In this document: positions 10,355 to 18,307 of the stretch, in pieces
Layout of the letters: every line of letters begins with the position of its first letter
Numbering within the stretch: the first letter of the stretch is position 1
NCBI RefSeq assembly: GCF_001368815.1
Contig: NZ_CTEI01000001.1
Location: 1,302,001 to 1,366,000, forward strand
Direction of reading: 5' to 3'
Length of the DNA: 64,000 bases
Source of the DNA: Paraliobacillus sp. PM-2
GTDB taxonomy: Bacteria > Bacillota > Bacilli > Bacillales > Amphibacillaceae
The notes under the pieces: generated by a model
Databases searched by the model: none
What the model saw: the letters and a program-made list of their open reading frames with translations, nothing else
Told to the model about the DNA's origin: nothing
Made by a program: the position numbers and the translations under genes

Positions 10355-10996
10355 TTAGCTGTGCTTTTTATTATATCTTTTGGATAGGTAATTAAAAAGT
10401 TGAATCCACAGTATTAAAAATAGATAGCCATATCCAAAACCTGCAAGTACATCAGATAAATAATGCACATTAATAACATAACGACTTAATCCAATTAACA
10501 AGATAAGTGAAACAAATATTATTTGAATACCTAAACGTATACTTCCATTTTTTATTTCTTTATTTAGATAATATAAAATAAGACCATATGTAATCATTGC
10601 CCCCATTGCATGACCAGATGGAAAGCTATAACCCACACCTTCCGCTGCTTCAAAGATACTAGGTCGTTCACGTTGTATTAATAATTTAATCCAATAGTTA
10701 ATACGGTATCCTAGAAACGCACCACCTATAATCCATAGTGCAGGAGTAATTTTTCTAAAAAACCAATAATAAACCAAACCAAATAGTAGAATAAAGGGAG
10801 TAATAAATGAACCAGATCCTAACTCTGTAATCCAACGAAATACCTGAAAAACAATTGTCCCGTTCCATTGGCTTACATATGAATCAGACCATTGATCAAT
10901 TATTGGTTCGACACCAACGATTATCTTTAACGTTACAATTCCTAAAAACAACACTACCACACAAACGGACATTTCTACCTTTTTATTCCCAGACAT
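10355..10996 (-). CDS. PAP2-family membrane phosphatase
   Basis: An integral membrane protein of about 213 residues with six predicted membrane segments and the three phosphatase motifs of the PAP2 superfamily: KLLIQRERPS (KxxxxxxRP), PSGHA and SRYVINVHYLSD (SRxxxxxHxxxD). Such enzymes remove phosphate from undecaprenyl pyrophosphate or other lipid phosphates at the outer face of the membrane; the exact substrate cannot be read from sequence. The open frame reaches a GTG at 11005, but this falls inside the AGGTG ribosome site, so the ATG at 10996 is preferred. Confidence 0.85.
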   Translation of the reverse strand: MSGNKKVEMSVCVVVLFLGIVTLKIIVGVEPIIDQWSDSYVSQWNGTIVFQVFRWITELGSGSFITPFILLFGLVYYWFFRKITPALWIIGGAFLGYRINYWIKLLIQRERPSIFEAAEGVGYSFPSGHAMGAMITYGLILYYLNKEIKNGSIRLGIQIIFVSLILLIGLSRYVINVHYLSDVLAGFGYGYLFLILWIQLFNYLSKRYNKKHS

Positions 10997-11084
10997 AGTA
11001 ATCACCTGTTAATCCTTTCTATTACTATTGTAAAATAAAACGATTATACTTCAAATTTATTCAACATATAAATATTAATTACAT

Positions 11085-11109
11085 GTTTAGATGAACTAGA
11101 ATCGGGAAT
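11085..11109 (+). promoter_or_regulatory. Sigma-B-type promoter for the ferritin-like gene
   Basis: GTTTAG (11085-11090), a spacer of 13 bp and GGGAAT (11104-11109) fit the general-stress sigma-B consensus (GTTTaa, 12-15 bp, GGGwAw). It lies about 40 bp before the ATG at 11150. No good sigma-A pair overlaps it. Confidence 0.6.
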
Positions 11110-11149
11110 TGTATAACTAAGTACAATATAAAGAAAGGATGTTTTTTAA

Positions 11150-11614
11150 ATGACAGACAATGTAAGACAAATGAAAAATAATAGTGAACTAGAAAAATTA
11201 ATTGATGGGTTGAATGAAGACCTAGCTAACGAATATGCAGCATCCATTATGTACACTTATAATGCATCTGTTTTAGAAGGATTATACCGTCCATTATTAA
11301 AACCATTTTTTGAAGATGAAATCTCTGATGAGATGGGACATGCATTGTACTTATCGAACAAAATTAAAATCCTAGGTGGTACACCAACCACAACCCCTGT
11401 AGAAGTAAATCAATATACAGAGCCAAAAGACATGCTAGAAGATACATTAAAAGCAGAAGAAGCTACAATTAAACGCTATCAAGAACGTAAAGAACAAGCA
11501 GAAAAATTGGGCTTAACAGAATTAGCAAACCAACTAGATGATATGATTGATGATGAAACTGGTCATAGAGAAGAAGCAATGCGTTTATTAAAGGATGCTT
11601 CTTTCTCTAAATAA
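11150..11614 (+). CDS. Ferritin-like diiron protein
   Basis: A soluble helical protein of 154 residues. It carries the four-helix ferritin iron-ligand pattern: a Glu in LANEYAAS, ExxH in SDEMGHALYL, a Glu in KAEEATIKRY and a second ExxH in DDETGHREEAM. The size and spacing resemble bacterioferritin/Dps-like and ferritin-like domain proteins. A role in iron storage or protection against peroxide is inferred from the ligands. It has a sigma-B-type promoter upstream and its own terminator, so it appears to be a single-gene stress unit. I cannot assign a gene symbol. Confidence 0.8.
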   Translation: MTDNVRQMKNNSELEKLIDGLNEDLANEYAASIMYTYNASVLEGLYRPLLKPFFEDEISDEMGHALYLSNKIKILGGTPTTTPVEVNQYTEPKDMLEDTLKAEEATIKRYQERKEQAEKLGLTELANQLDDMIDDETGHREEAMRLLKDASFSK

Positions 11615-11620
11615 TAAAAC

Positions 11621-11667
11621 GAAAAAACGTGACCTTCTCTATTAATAGGAGTTGGTCACGTTTTTTT
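11621..11667 (+). terminator. Rho-independent terminator of the ferritin-like gene
   Basis: Arms AACGTGACC / GGTCACGTT with a 19-nt loop, followed by seven T. Confidence 0.8.
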
Positions 11668-11715
11668 ATGATATGTTATACTGTTAAAAATGATTCATAG
11701 AAGGAGAAAGTGTGC

Positions 11716-12879
11716 ATGTGGAAGGAAATAAATGTAATGTTAGATCAATCATTCGATGAAATGATTGCAACACGTAGATATTTACATCAATATCCGGAGT
11801 TATCTTTTCAAGAAACAAAAACCGCTCAATTTATTGCGGATACATATGAAAAACTAGGTATACCTTACCAAAAAGGTGTTGGTGGAAATGGCGTTGTTGC
11901 TACACTTAAAGGTAAAAAACCTGGTAAAACAATTGCCTTAAGAGCAGATTTTGATGCTTTACCAATACAAGATGAAAAAAATGTATCCTATAAATCAATG
12001 GTTGATGGCGTCATGCATGCTTGTGGACATGATGGACATACAGCCACGCTATTAACAACGGCTAGCGTACTAAAAAAATTCCAAACCGAATTAGCTGGAA
12101 CAATTGTTTTTATTCACCAGCATGCAGAGGAAATAACACCTGGTGGTGCAAAACCAATGATAGACAGTGGTGTTTTGGATAATGTAGATCTAGTCTTTGG
12201 CATGCATTTATGGACGAACACCCCTTATGGTGTTGTGCAAACGGCAGAAAAGGAATTTATGGCAGGTGCAGATAAATTTTCTATAAACATTCAAGGAAAA
12301 GGTGGTCATGGTGCAATTCCTCACCAAACAAAAGATGCCATTGTGATTGGATCTCAACTAATCACTAATTTACAGCAAATTGTAAGCAGAAGAGTGAATC
12401 CATTAAGTACTTCTGTGTTATCCATTGGGACATTTCATGCAGGTAATACATTTAATATTATTGCAGATACAGCAAATATAACAGGTACTGTTCGTACATT
12501 CGATTCAACCATTCAAACACAAATAATGAACGAAATGGAGGATATTATTCAAGGTACTTGTCTTGGATATAATGCTACATATACCTTTGAGTATGATAAA
12601 GGCTATCCTCCTGTCATTAATCATCTTAAGGAAGCTAAGCATGTTATTGATGTAGCAAAAAATGTAGATGGCGTGAAAAAAGCTGAATTTGTAGAACCAT
12701 CCATGACTGGCGAGGACTTTTCTTATTATTTATTAGAAAAACCAGGTGCATTCTTCTTCGTTGGTGCACAACAGCAAGGAAATTTCCAACCTCACCATCA
12801 TCCAGCATTTGATATCGACGAGCGCGCCATGCTAATAGCAGCAAAAACCTTTATAGAAATTATCAAAAGTTATCATTGA
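11716..12879 (+). CDS. yhaA: M20 amidohydrolase, YhaA type
   Basis: A metallo-amidohydrolase of about 387 residues of the M20D family (N-acyl-amino-acid or hippurate hydrolase type). Metal-ligand motifs are visible: MHACGHDGHTA, HQHAEEITPGGA, GMHLW and the C-terminal HHHPAFDID. The dimerisation domain lies between (KGGHGAIPH). The frame is open to a GTG at 11710, but the AAGGAG box at 11701 is too close to it; the ATG at 11716 has 9 bp spacing. In B. subtilis yhaA lies next to the ecs genes, as here. The true substrate is not known to me. Confidence 0.88.
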   Translation: MWKEINVMLDQSFDEMIATRRYLHQYPELSFQETKTAQFIADTYEKLGIPYQKGVGGNGVVATLKGKKPGKTIALRADFDALPIQDEKNVSYKSMVDGVMHACGHDGHTATLLTTASVLKKFQTELAGTIVFIHQHAEEITPGGAKPMIDSGVLDNVDLVFGMHLWTNTPYGVVQTAEKEFMAGADKFSINIQGKGGHGAIPHQTKDAIVIGSQLITNLQQIVSRRVNPLSTSVLSIGTFHAGNTFNIIADTANITGTVRTFDSTIQTQIMNEMEDIIQGTCLGYNATYTFEYDKGYPPVINHLKEAKHVIDVAKNVDGVKKAEFVEPSMTGEDFSYYLLEKPGAFFFVGAQQQGNFQPHHHPAFDIDERAMLIAAKTFIEIIKSYH

Positions 12880-12909
12880 CCGGAGTTTATGTAAACTCCG
12901 GTTTTATTA
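12880..12909 (+). terminator. Terminator between yhaA and ecsB
   Basis: A perfect stem CCGGAGTTTA / TAAACTCCGG with a 2-nt loop, followed by TTTTATT. The two flanking genes converge on it. Confidence 0.8.
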
Positions 12910-12924
12910 TTAATAATTAAAGCC

Positions 12925-14133
12925 TTACTGCAACTTCTTCTTTACATAGCCATGTAAAAATAACATTGTGAATAAAAGACCACCAGCTAGCATTACAAAT
13001 GCACCAACTATGTTCTGATGAATGACAAATACCCCAGCAAATAATAGTGTTTGCAATATCAATAACTGCTGAAGTAGTTTTACAACAGCCTGCTGGCGAA
13101 GCACATGAGAAATTGGATAAATTTCAATCCATAAAATGGTGCGATGATGATGCCATATCGTCATTGTTTGAATACCAACTAAATAAATGAACAAGATACC
13201 AACGACAAATGCTATCCATTGTTGTGGGATATAATATATTGCAAGAAGTCCAATTAAAACCAAACGTACATACATTCCTAGATAATCCACACTACGCACT
13301 AGTGTAATACGGTATAAATAATCATAGGCCCTTCTTTTATCAATAGCGATTGACTTGGTTAATATACGAACAAGCCAATGTCTTTTCTTAACGACTGTCT
13401 TTAAATGGGGTACATCTGTGAACATATTAGCCAAACGATAAAAACTTCTCATTCGTGTACGATCTTTTTCTACTAGAATATCCCAAGCTATCGCTTTGTG
13501 ACGGGAAGATAAATAGTAAGCATATAAAAAAACAAAAAATAACAAAACAGTTGTAACTCCTGCATACAAGAACGAACCATCTATGAAAAAGAAAAATAAA
13601 GCAAACTGTAAAACAAATCGACAAATTTTATCAAACCAGCGACTATTTATATCACGTATTTTTAACATCCACCAGTTAGCCATCAAGTTCCAAGCCTTTA
13701 ATAATAACAACACCAATCCATATAGAAAATAGCCGTTGTATGTTCCGAAACTAGCTTGATACAATGGTGCAAAAACTGCTAAGGTCAGTACAACTAAATA
13801 CAGTTGCATAACGTAGCTAAAAATTAATGCATTTGAAAAATAACGCGACATTTGCTGCTCAGCGGGTAATAAAAACATTAAATCAGCTTCTTTTAATAGT
13901 GTATGAACCGGGCTATATGTAACCACTAAACTAAAAAAGAAGGCAATGATCCATATGCTTGGAAAATTAGGTGGTAGTTCACTTAACAAATTTTGATAAT
14001 AATAAGCTCCTGCAGAGATTAAAAACAGTATTGCAATAGCAGTATGTCCATTAAAAATATATTGTAAATAACGACTCGTTTCTTTAACAAAATCTCGAAA
14101 ACGCTCCATAAAAAATTTATGTGCATTAAACAT
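12925..14133 (-). CDS. ecsB: ABC transporter permease EcsB
   Basis: An integral membrane protein of 402 residues with many hydrophobic segments, matching EcsB in length, position and context. With EcsA it forms an ABC transporter whose loss in Bacillus affects exoprotein secretion, competence and regulated membrane proteolysis. The start ATG overlaps the ecsA reading frame by 8 bp, so translation is probably coupled. The cytoplasmic basic loop near residue 220 (KDRTRMRSFYRLANMF) is typical. No ecsC follows; in B. subtilis ecsC is the third gene, and here yhaA takes that place in the opposite direction. Confidence 0.88.
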   Translation of the reverse strand: MFNAHKFFMERFRDFVKETSRYLQYIFNGHTAIAILFLISAGAYYYQNLLSELPPNFPSIWIIAFFFSLVVTYSPVHTLLKEADLMFLLPAEQQMSRYFSNALIFSYVMQLYLVVLTLAVFAPLYQASFGTYNGYFLYGLVLLLLKAWNLMANWWMLKIRDINSRWFDKICRFVLQFALFFFFIDGSFLYAGVTTVLLFFVFLYAYYLSSRHKAIAWDILVEKDRTRMRSFYRLANMFTDVPHLKTVVKKRHWLVRILTKSIAIDKRRAYDYLYRITLVRSVDYLGMYVRLVLIGLLAIYYIPQQWIAFVVGILFIYLVGIQTMTIWHHHRTILWIEIYPISHVLRQQAVVKLLQQLLILQTLLFAGVFVIHQNIVGAFVMLAGGLLFTMLFLHGYVKKKLQ

Positions 14134-14875
14134 GATGATCGGCTTCCTTTGTTAATTGCACATATATATCATCTAAAGTTGCATTAGGCATTGAAAATTC
14201 TTGCTGTAAATTCTTTAATGTTCCACATGCTTTAATTTTGCCATCATGTAGTATAACAAACCGATCACAATACCGTTCAGCAGTAGAAAGTATATGTGTA
14301 GACATAAGGATACCTGCTCCACGTTTTTTCTGCTCTTCCATCCACTCTAAATATGATTGGATACCAAGCGGGTCAAGACCTACAAACGGTTCATCAACAA
14401 TATATAATGGAGGCTCTACTAAGAAAGCACACATAATCATTACTTTTTGTTTCATTCCTTTTGAGAAATGGACGGGAAACCATTTAAGTTGTTTTTCAAG
14501 ACGAAATGCTTTTAATAATGGTTGTAACCTTGCTTCAAACGTAGCTTCATCAATTTCATATGCCATAGCAGTTAAACGTAGATGCTCATACAGTGTTAAT
14601 TCATCGTACAATAATGGCATTTCAGGAATATAAGCAAACTGTTTGCGATAAGTATCTGGTGATTCTTGGAACGTTTTCTGATTAATTTTCACATGACCTT
14701 CTTTAGGGTGCATTAATCCGATGATATGTTTAATTGTAGTACTTTTTCCTGCTCCATTTAATCCAATCAAACCAACAATTTCATTTGGAAATACATCGAA
14801 TGAAATACCATGTAATACATTTTTATGTGTATATCCTCCATGTAACTTGTCAATATGTAATAATGCGTTCAACAT
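14126..14875 (-). CDS. ecsA: ABC transporter ATP-binding protein EcsA
   Basis: A nucleotide-binding subunit of 249 residues. Walker A is GLNGAGKST, the Q-loop region is AYIPEMPLLYDELT, the signature-like segment is HFSKGMKQKVMIMCAF, Walker B is LYIVDEPFVGLDP and the switch His is in MSTHILSTAE. The signature reads SKGMKQ in place of LSGGQ, as is usual for Ecs-type exporters. It is the first gene of the ecsAB pair. Upstream lies a 464-bp region without a protein gene that separates it from hit. Confidence 0.92.
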   Translation of the reverse strand: MLNALLHIDKLHGGYTHKNVLHGISFDVFPNEIVGLIGLNGAGKSTTIKHIIGLMHPKEGHVKINQKTFQESPDTYRKQFAYIPEMPLLYDELTLYEHLRLTAMAYEIDEATFEARLQPLLKAFRLEKQLKWFPVHFSKGMKQKVMIMCAFLVEPPLYIVDEPFVGLDPLGIQSYLEWMEEQKKRGAGILMSTHILSTAERYCDRFVILHDGKIKACGTLKNLQQEFSMPNATLDDIYVQLTKEADHHV

Positions 14876-15118
14876 TTATTCCTCCGCTCTTCATTGTACT
14901 TCTATTCAGATTTTACCATTTTCCTTTTTAGAAATCCAAAAAAATAATGAATATTTTTTCAAAACCTGTTCATACTATTACTGAAGGAGTTAGGATATAG
15001 CTTTTACCACACATTCATTGTGGGTTACCACACGAAATGAGGTGTTTGTGAAAGACAGTTTATGCTTGTACTAACCTTTTTATGAAAAGGAAAAAAAACC
15101 GACTGAAGACATGAGGTG

Positions 15119-15284
15119 TTGACAAACGGTTATATAATAGTCTAGTCATAAAACGTTAACGAATCATTCCCCTGGTTCTAAAACGAATTAAAAAAACTAT
15201 CCTTCTCCTTTAGCAAGTGGGTGGTCTGGTGATAACTTGTCTTACAAGACATTGTTTCCATAGACACACCCACTTGTTTTTTAC
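15119..15284 (+). ncRNA. Candidate small RNA in the ecsA-hit intergenic region
   Basis: The 464-bp gap 14876-15339 has no protein gene. It ends in a strong structured element: arms CAAGTGGGTG (15215-15224) and CACCCACTTG (15267-15276), extended by GTCT/AGAC, enclosing an inner hairpin CTTGT/ACAAG, and followed by a run of T. This looks like a terminator. TTGACA at 15119 and TATAAT at 15133 occur upstream but are too close together to form one normal promoter. Direct repeats ATGAGGTGTT (15037, 15111) and TTACCACAC (15004, 15025) lie before it. It could be a free small RNA or the end of an ecs-independent leader; no known RNA family was recognised. Confidence 0.4.
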
Positions 15285-15308
15285 TTATTTTTTTTAAAAT
15301 GCTAAAAT
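15280..15308 (+). promoter_or_regulatory. Sigma-A promoter of hit
   Basis: TTTACT (15280-15285), a 17-bp spacer and TAAAAT (15303-15308) directly after the terminator-like stem-loop and about 30 bp before the hit start. Confidence 0.5.
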
Positions 15309-15339
15309 ATAAGTAAAAAGGAATTGGAGTGATATAGCA

Positions 15340-15771
15340 ATGATACATGAAGATTGCATATTCTGTAAGATTATAAATGGTGATATTCCATCAGCTAAAG
15401 TATACGAAGATAATGACGTGTATGCATTTTTGGATATTAGTCAAGTAACGAAAGGGCATACATTGGTGATTCCTAAGACACATGTGAAAGACATTTATCA
15501 AACACCTGAAGAAGTAGCTAGCAATTTATTTGCACAAATTCCAAAAATATCCAAAGGAATTAAGGAAGCATTTCAACCTGAAGGAATTAATATATTAAGT
15601 AACACTGGTGAAGTTGCTGGTCAATCTGTTTTTCATTTACATATTCACCTTATTCCACGTTATGGAAAAGAAGATGGTTTTAAACCTACATGGGAAACTC
15701 ACAGCGAGGATTATACACAAGAAGTTTTACAATCTATTGCAAAAAATATTCATGAAAAAATACACAATTAA
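15340..15771 (+). CDS. hit: HIT-family nucleotide-binding protein
   Basis: A small cytosolic protein of 143 residues from the histidine-triad superfamily. The N-terminal CIFCKIINGDIPSAKVYED segment has the CxxC pair seen in many bacterial HIT proteins. The catalytic triad is in SVFHLHIHLIPRY. Such proteins hydrolyse purine nucleoside phosphoramidates; the physiological role in Bacillus is unclear. In B. subtilis hit is also divergent from ecsAB. serC, which I remember beside hit in B. subtilis, is not present here. Confidence 0.92.
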   Translation: MIHEDCIFCKIINGDIPSAKVYEDNDVYAFLDISQVTKGHTLVIPKTHVKDIYQTPEEVASNLFAQIPKISKGIKEAFQPEGINILSNTGEVAGQSVFHLHIHLIPRYGKEDGFKPTWETHSEDYTQEVLQSIAKNIHEKIHN

Positions 15772-15840
15772 AAGTTATCATTAAATCAAAGGTAAAGCGT
15801 TGCAAGCCTTGTTTTTTGACTATTCTTTTTATTTATTATC

Positions 15841-15921
15841 TGTTATAATAAAAGCACTTCGCATTCGGCAATCAGTGCACGAATGGAAGAAAAACAGTTA
15901 GTTAGTAGAGGAGAGACAGAG
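15841..15921 (+). promoter_or_regulatory. trpP promoter and (T/G)AG-rich leader
   Basis: An extended -10 element (TG, 1 nt, TATAAT at 15841-15849) should start a leader of about 65 nt. Just before the start codon are TAG at 15899, 15903 and 15906 and GAG at 15911, 15913 and 15919. In B. subtilis TRAP represses trpP translation by binding such triplets. The spacing here is irregular (0-3 nt), so TRAP binding is only a possibility. Confidence 0.4.
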
Positions 15922-16440
15922 ATGAAGACAAAAGTATTAGTTTTATTAGCGTTATTTATTGGTATTGGGGCAGTGCTCCATATTATTGCACCGCCTATTT
16001 TGTTCGGGATGAAGCCAGACATTATGTTGCCAATGATGTTTGTAGGCATACTGCTATTCCCTAAGTTTGAATATGTTATTCTATTAGCTTTTGCTACGGG
16101 AATTATTTCAGCTTTAACAACGACAGCACCTGGTGGTCAAATTTCAAACTTAGTAGATAAACCAATTACAGCACTTATCTTTTTTGGTTTACTGTTTGTC
16201 ATACCTAAAGCACTAAATCATAAGATAACTGCATCTATTTTAGTTGCAATAGGTACAGCAGTAAGTGGTTCAATATTTTTGATAATGGCACTATACGTTG
16301 TAGGTCTACTTCCTGGGTCATTTACTGCCATGTTTGTCGGCGTAGTGTTGCCAGCAATGCTTTTCAACGTGGTATTTACTGTTATCCTATACCCAATTCT
16401 ACAAACAATTATGAAACGATCACAGGTTTCAGCAGCATAA
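15922..16440 (+). CDS. trpP: Tryptophan transporter TrpP
   Basis: A membrane protein of 172 residues with five or six hydrophobic segments, matching B. subtilis TrpP (YhaG) in length, position between hit and yhaH, and sequence style (ATGIISALTTTAPGGQISN loop). It is a presumed tryptophan importer of the ECF S-component-like Trp family. The frame is open 13 codons further upstream, but a GAGGAG box lies directly before the ATG at 15922. The leader carries (T/G)AG triplets that may bind TRAP. A strong terminator follows immediately. Confidence 0.85.
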   Translation: MKTKVLVLLALFIGIGAVLHIIAPPILFGMKPDIMLPMMFVGILLFPKFEYVILLAFATGIISALTTTAPGGQISNLVDKPITALIFFGLLFVIPKALNHKITASILVAIGTAVSGSIFLIMALYVVGLLPGSFTAMFVGVVLPAMLFNVVFTVILYPILQTIMKRSQVSAA

Positions 16441-16441
16441 A

Positions 16442-16483
16442 GCTACTAAAAAGAGGCTGCAAATACAGCCTCTTTTTAGTAGC
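16442..16483 (+). terminator. Terminator of trpP
   Basis: A perfect 18-bp inverted repeat (GCTACTAAAAAGAGGCTG and its complement) with a 6-nt loop. Confidence 0.8.
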
Positions 16484-16631
16484 ATTTGTTTCAAGATGAT
16501 TCCGGTTTTTAGGTACTTAATGCTATCCTGTGCTGCTAATAAATAAAAAAAATGTACGAGAAATTTATTAATTATAGGTTTGATGCTGATAAAAGTCGAG
16601 AAAATAGTATAATATAAGGGAAAGGAGTGAA

Positions 16632-16997
16632 ATGATGGCGAACGGAAAATCTTTATTACTTGGTCTTTTAGCTGGTGGAGTAGTGAGTGCAGCTGCTACC
16701 TTACTTAGCACACCACAATCTGGAAGAGAATTGCGTCATAATGTTAAATCACGTGGAGAAGAAATTGTTCAATCCTTAGACAAAATTAAAGACGAAGGTC
16801 GACTTCTTACCGAACAAATTGCAAACACCTCAAAAGAAGGCGTAACATTAATAAAAGAATTATCAGTTGATGTAAAAAGTTCCATTGAGAGTTGGAAAAA
16901 CACAATAGAACCACACCAAAAAAACATTCAAAACTATTTAGTACAAATTGAAGAACGACTCAAAGAGTTAGAAGAACAAACAAGCACACGAACATAA
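16632..16997 (+). CDS. yhaH: YtxH-domain protein YhaH
   Basis: A protein of 121 residues with a YtxH-like start: a short hydrophobic glycine-rich segment (LLLGLLAGGVVSAAATLLSTPQSG) and then a long charged helix likely to form a coiled coil. The N-terminal segment probably anchors it to the membrane. B. subtilis yhaH occupies the same place after trpP. YtxH-domain proteins are often stress-induced, but no clear sigma-B site is visible here. An AAGGAG box precedes two adjacent ATG codons (16632, 16635); either may be used. The function is unknown. Confidence 0.8.
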   Translation: MMANGKSLLLGLLAGGVVSAAATLLSTPQSGRELRHNVKSRGEEIVQSLDKIKDEGRLLTEQIANTSKEGVTLIKELSVDVKSSIESWKNTIEPHQKNIQNYLVQIEERLKELEEQTSTRT

Positions 16998-17000
16998 AAA

Positions 17001-17025
17001 AATGCCTTTTAAAAGGCATTTTTTT
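17001..17025 (+). terminator. Terminator of yhaH
   Basis: A continuous 10-bp palindromic stem, AATGCCTTTT / AAAAGGCATT, followed by a T run. It marks the right end of the conserved block before the osmoprotection island. Confidence 0.7.
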
Positions 17026-17181
17026 AATCTTAAACTGTTCTCTAGCCTTCCCACTTTAACGTGTTAAACATAAACTGCGAAGAAAAAGCCATCTTTTGCA
17101 ACCACACTCTATTAAATCTTTAGCATACATTCCTCAACTTAACTACTCTTTTTACGTTTTACATTCAATTTCAACAGACAT

Positions 17182-17215
17182 AAAAAGCCTTAGATAGTTA
17201 ATATCTAAGGCTTTT
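17182..17215 (-). terminator. Terminator of the FMN-binding-type lipoprotein gene
   Basis: Arms AAAAGCCTTAGATA / TATCTAAGGCTTTT with a 5-nt loop, just after the stop codon on the minus strand. Confidence 0.8.
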
Positions 17216-17235
17216 AAGGAACAAATATTTAATTA

Positions 17236-18132
17236 TTATTCTGCTTCTGCTAAAGCTTTCTCAGCTAAAGTAAAGAACGAACCTACTTTAATCGTTACTC
17301 CTGAGATTACATCTGTTGCACCTTCATCATTGGTGTATTCAATTGCAGTAGGATCTTGTGTTTCTAATAAATATGCTTCCGCTTTTTCGGCTTGTTCGTG
17401 CCATGGCGCTATAGCACCACCGTTTTCTACCATACCATATTCACCATTAGCAGATACAGTATCTTTGTCATCTCCACCGTCTTTATGAACACCATTCCAA
17501 TCAGCAGCAACTATATTACCATTAACTACTGTTAGATCTACAGTGTATTTCCAACCAGACTTTTCACTAAATTGATCTTCCTCAGCGTGGTATGCACCGT
17601 CTGTATATGGACCTTTTTCTACTGGACCTTTTTCTAGAGCAGTTTCAGCTAAATCAAAGAATTCGATTACATGAATAGATACACCAGAGATTGCATCAGT
17701 ATGACCTTCATCATCTGTGTATTCAATTGCTGTAGGATCTTGATTTTCTATTAAGTATGCTTCCGCTTTTTCTGCTTGTTCATGCCATGGCGCTTGTGCA
17801 CCAGCCTTTTCTACCATACCATATTCCCCGTTAGCAGATACAGTATCTTTGTCATCTCCACCACTTTTATGTGCACCATTCCAGTCGGCAGAAACAATTG
17901 CTCCATCTTCTACTTCAAGAGTAACCATGTATTTCCATCCGCTTTCTTCGGAAAAATTATCTTCTTGAGCAAAATAGATACCGTCTTCATAACTTCCTGT
18001 TTCTTCTGATGCATTATTTTCATCATTATCTGCTGGCGCATCAGCTTCCTCTGTTTCAGTATTACATCCCGCTAATAACAGCACTGAGAAAAGTGCCGTT
18101 AAAGCTACTAATAACCAATTTTTTCTTTTCAT
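17236..18132 (-). CDS. Lipoprotein with two tandem FMN-binding-like domains
   Basis: A secreted lipoprotein of 298 residues (signal peptide and lipobox LLAGC), then an acidic linker and two copies of a domain of about 115 residues. Each copy has GxYxAxEDxFSExSGWKY at the start, the identical core KDTVSANGEYGMVE, APWHEQAEKAEAYL and a final SGVS/SGVT motif. The arrangement resembles PplA-like extracellular electron-transfer lipoproteins, which carry FMN on a threonine in SGAT-type motifs. Here the motifs read ISGVSIHV and ISGVTIKV, so covalent flavin binding is uncertain. The copies are also very alike as DNA, which suggests recent duplication. The start at 18132 follows a GGGGAGG box. An apbE-like flavin transferase gene is not in the window. 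Confidence 0.7.
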   Translation of the reverse strand: MKRKNWLLVALTALFSVLLLAGCNTETEEADAPADNDENNASEETGSYEDGIYFAQEDNFSEESGWKYMVTLEVEDGAIVSADWNGAHKSGGDDKDTVSANGEYGMVEKAGAQAPWHEQAEKAEAYLIENQDPTAIEYTDDEGHTDAISGVSIHVIEFFDLAETALEKGPVEKGPYTDGAYHAEEDQFSEKSGWKYTVDLTVVNGNIVAADWNGVHKDGGDDKDTVSANGEYGMVENGGAIAPWHEQAEKAEAYLLETQDPTAIEYTNDEGATDVISGVTIKVGSFFTLAEKALAEAE

Positions 18133-18151
18133 AAATATCCTCCCCATCTTC

Positions 18152-18193
18152 CTATAATACTAATTGTTCACTACTGAACAATTAGTATTATAG
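18152..18193 (-). promoter_or_regulatory. Perfect 42-nt palindrome before the FMN lipoprotein gene
   Basis: Arms CTATAATACTAATTGTTCA (18152-18170) and TGAACAATTAGTATTATAG (18175-18193), 19 bp each with a 4-nt centre. The distal arm supplies a TATAAT that pairs with TAGACT 18 bp upstream on the minus strand, so the palindrome would cover the -10 and start region and end about 5 nt before the ribosome site. It looks like a repressor operator or a leader hairpin. Confidence 0.65.
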
Positions 18194-18307
18194 TCCTTTT
18201 CATACAAAAAAGTCTATATAAAAGTTCAATATTTCACATATTCGTCAAAAATAAGATGTTTTTAAAAAAATTGCAGCTAAAATATGCATCAACTCATGCT
18301 AATAAAT

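Noticed and set aside
15119-15138. TTGACA and TATAAT as one promoter in the ecsA-hit gap
   Set aside because: The spacer is only 8 bp, far below the 16-18 bp needed, so the two boxes cannot form one promoter.
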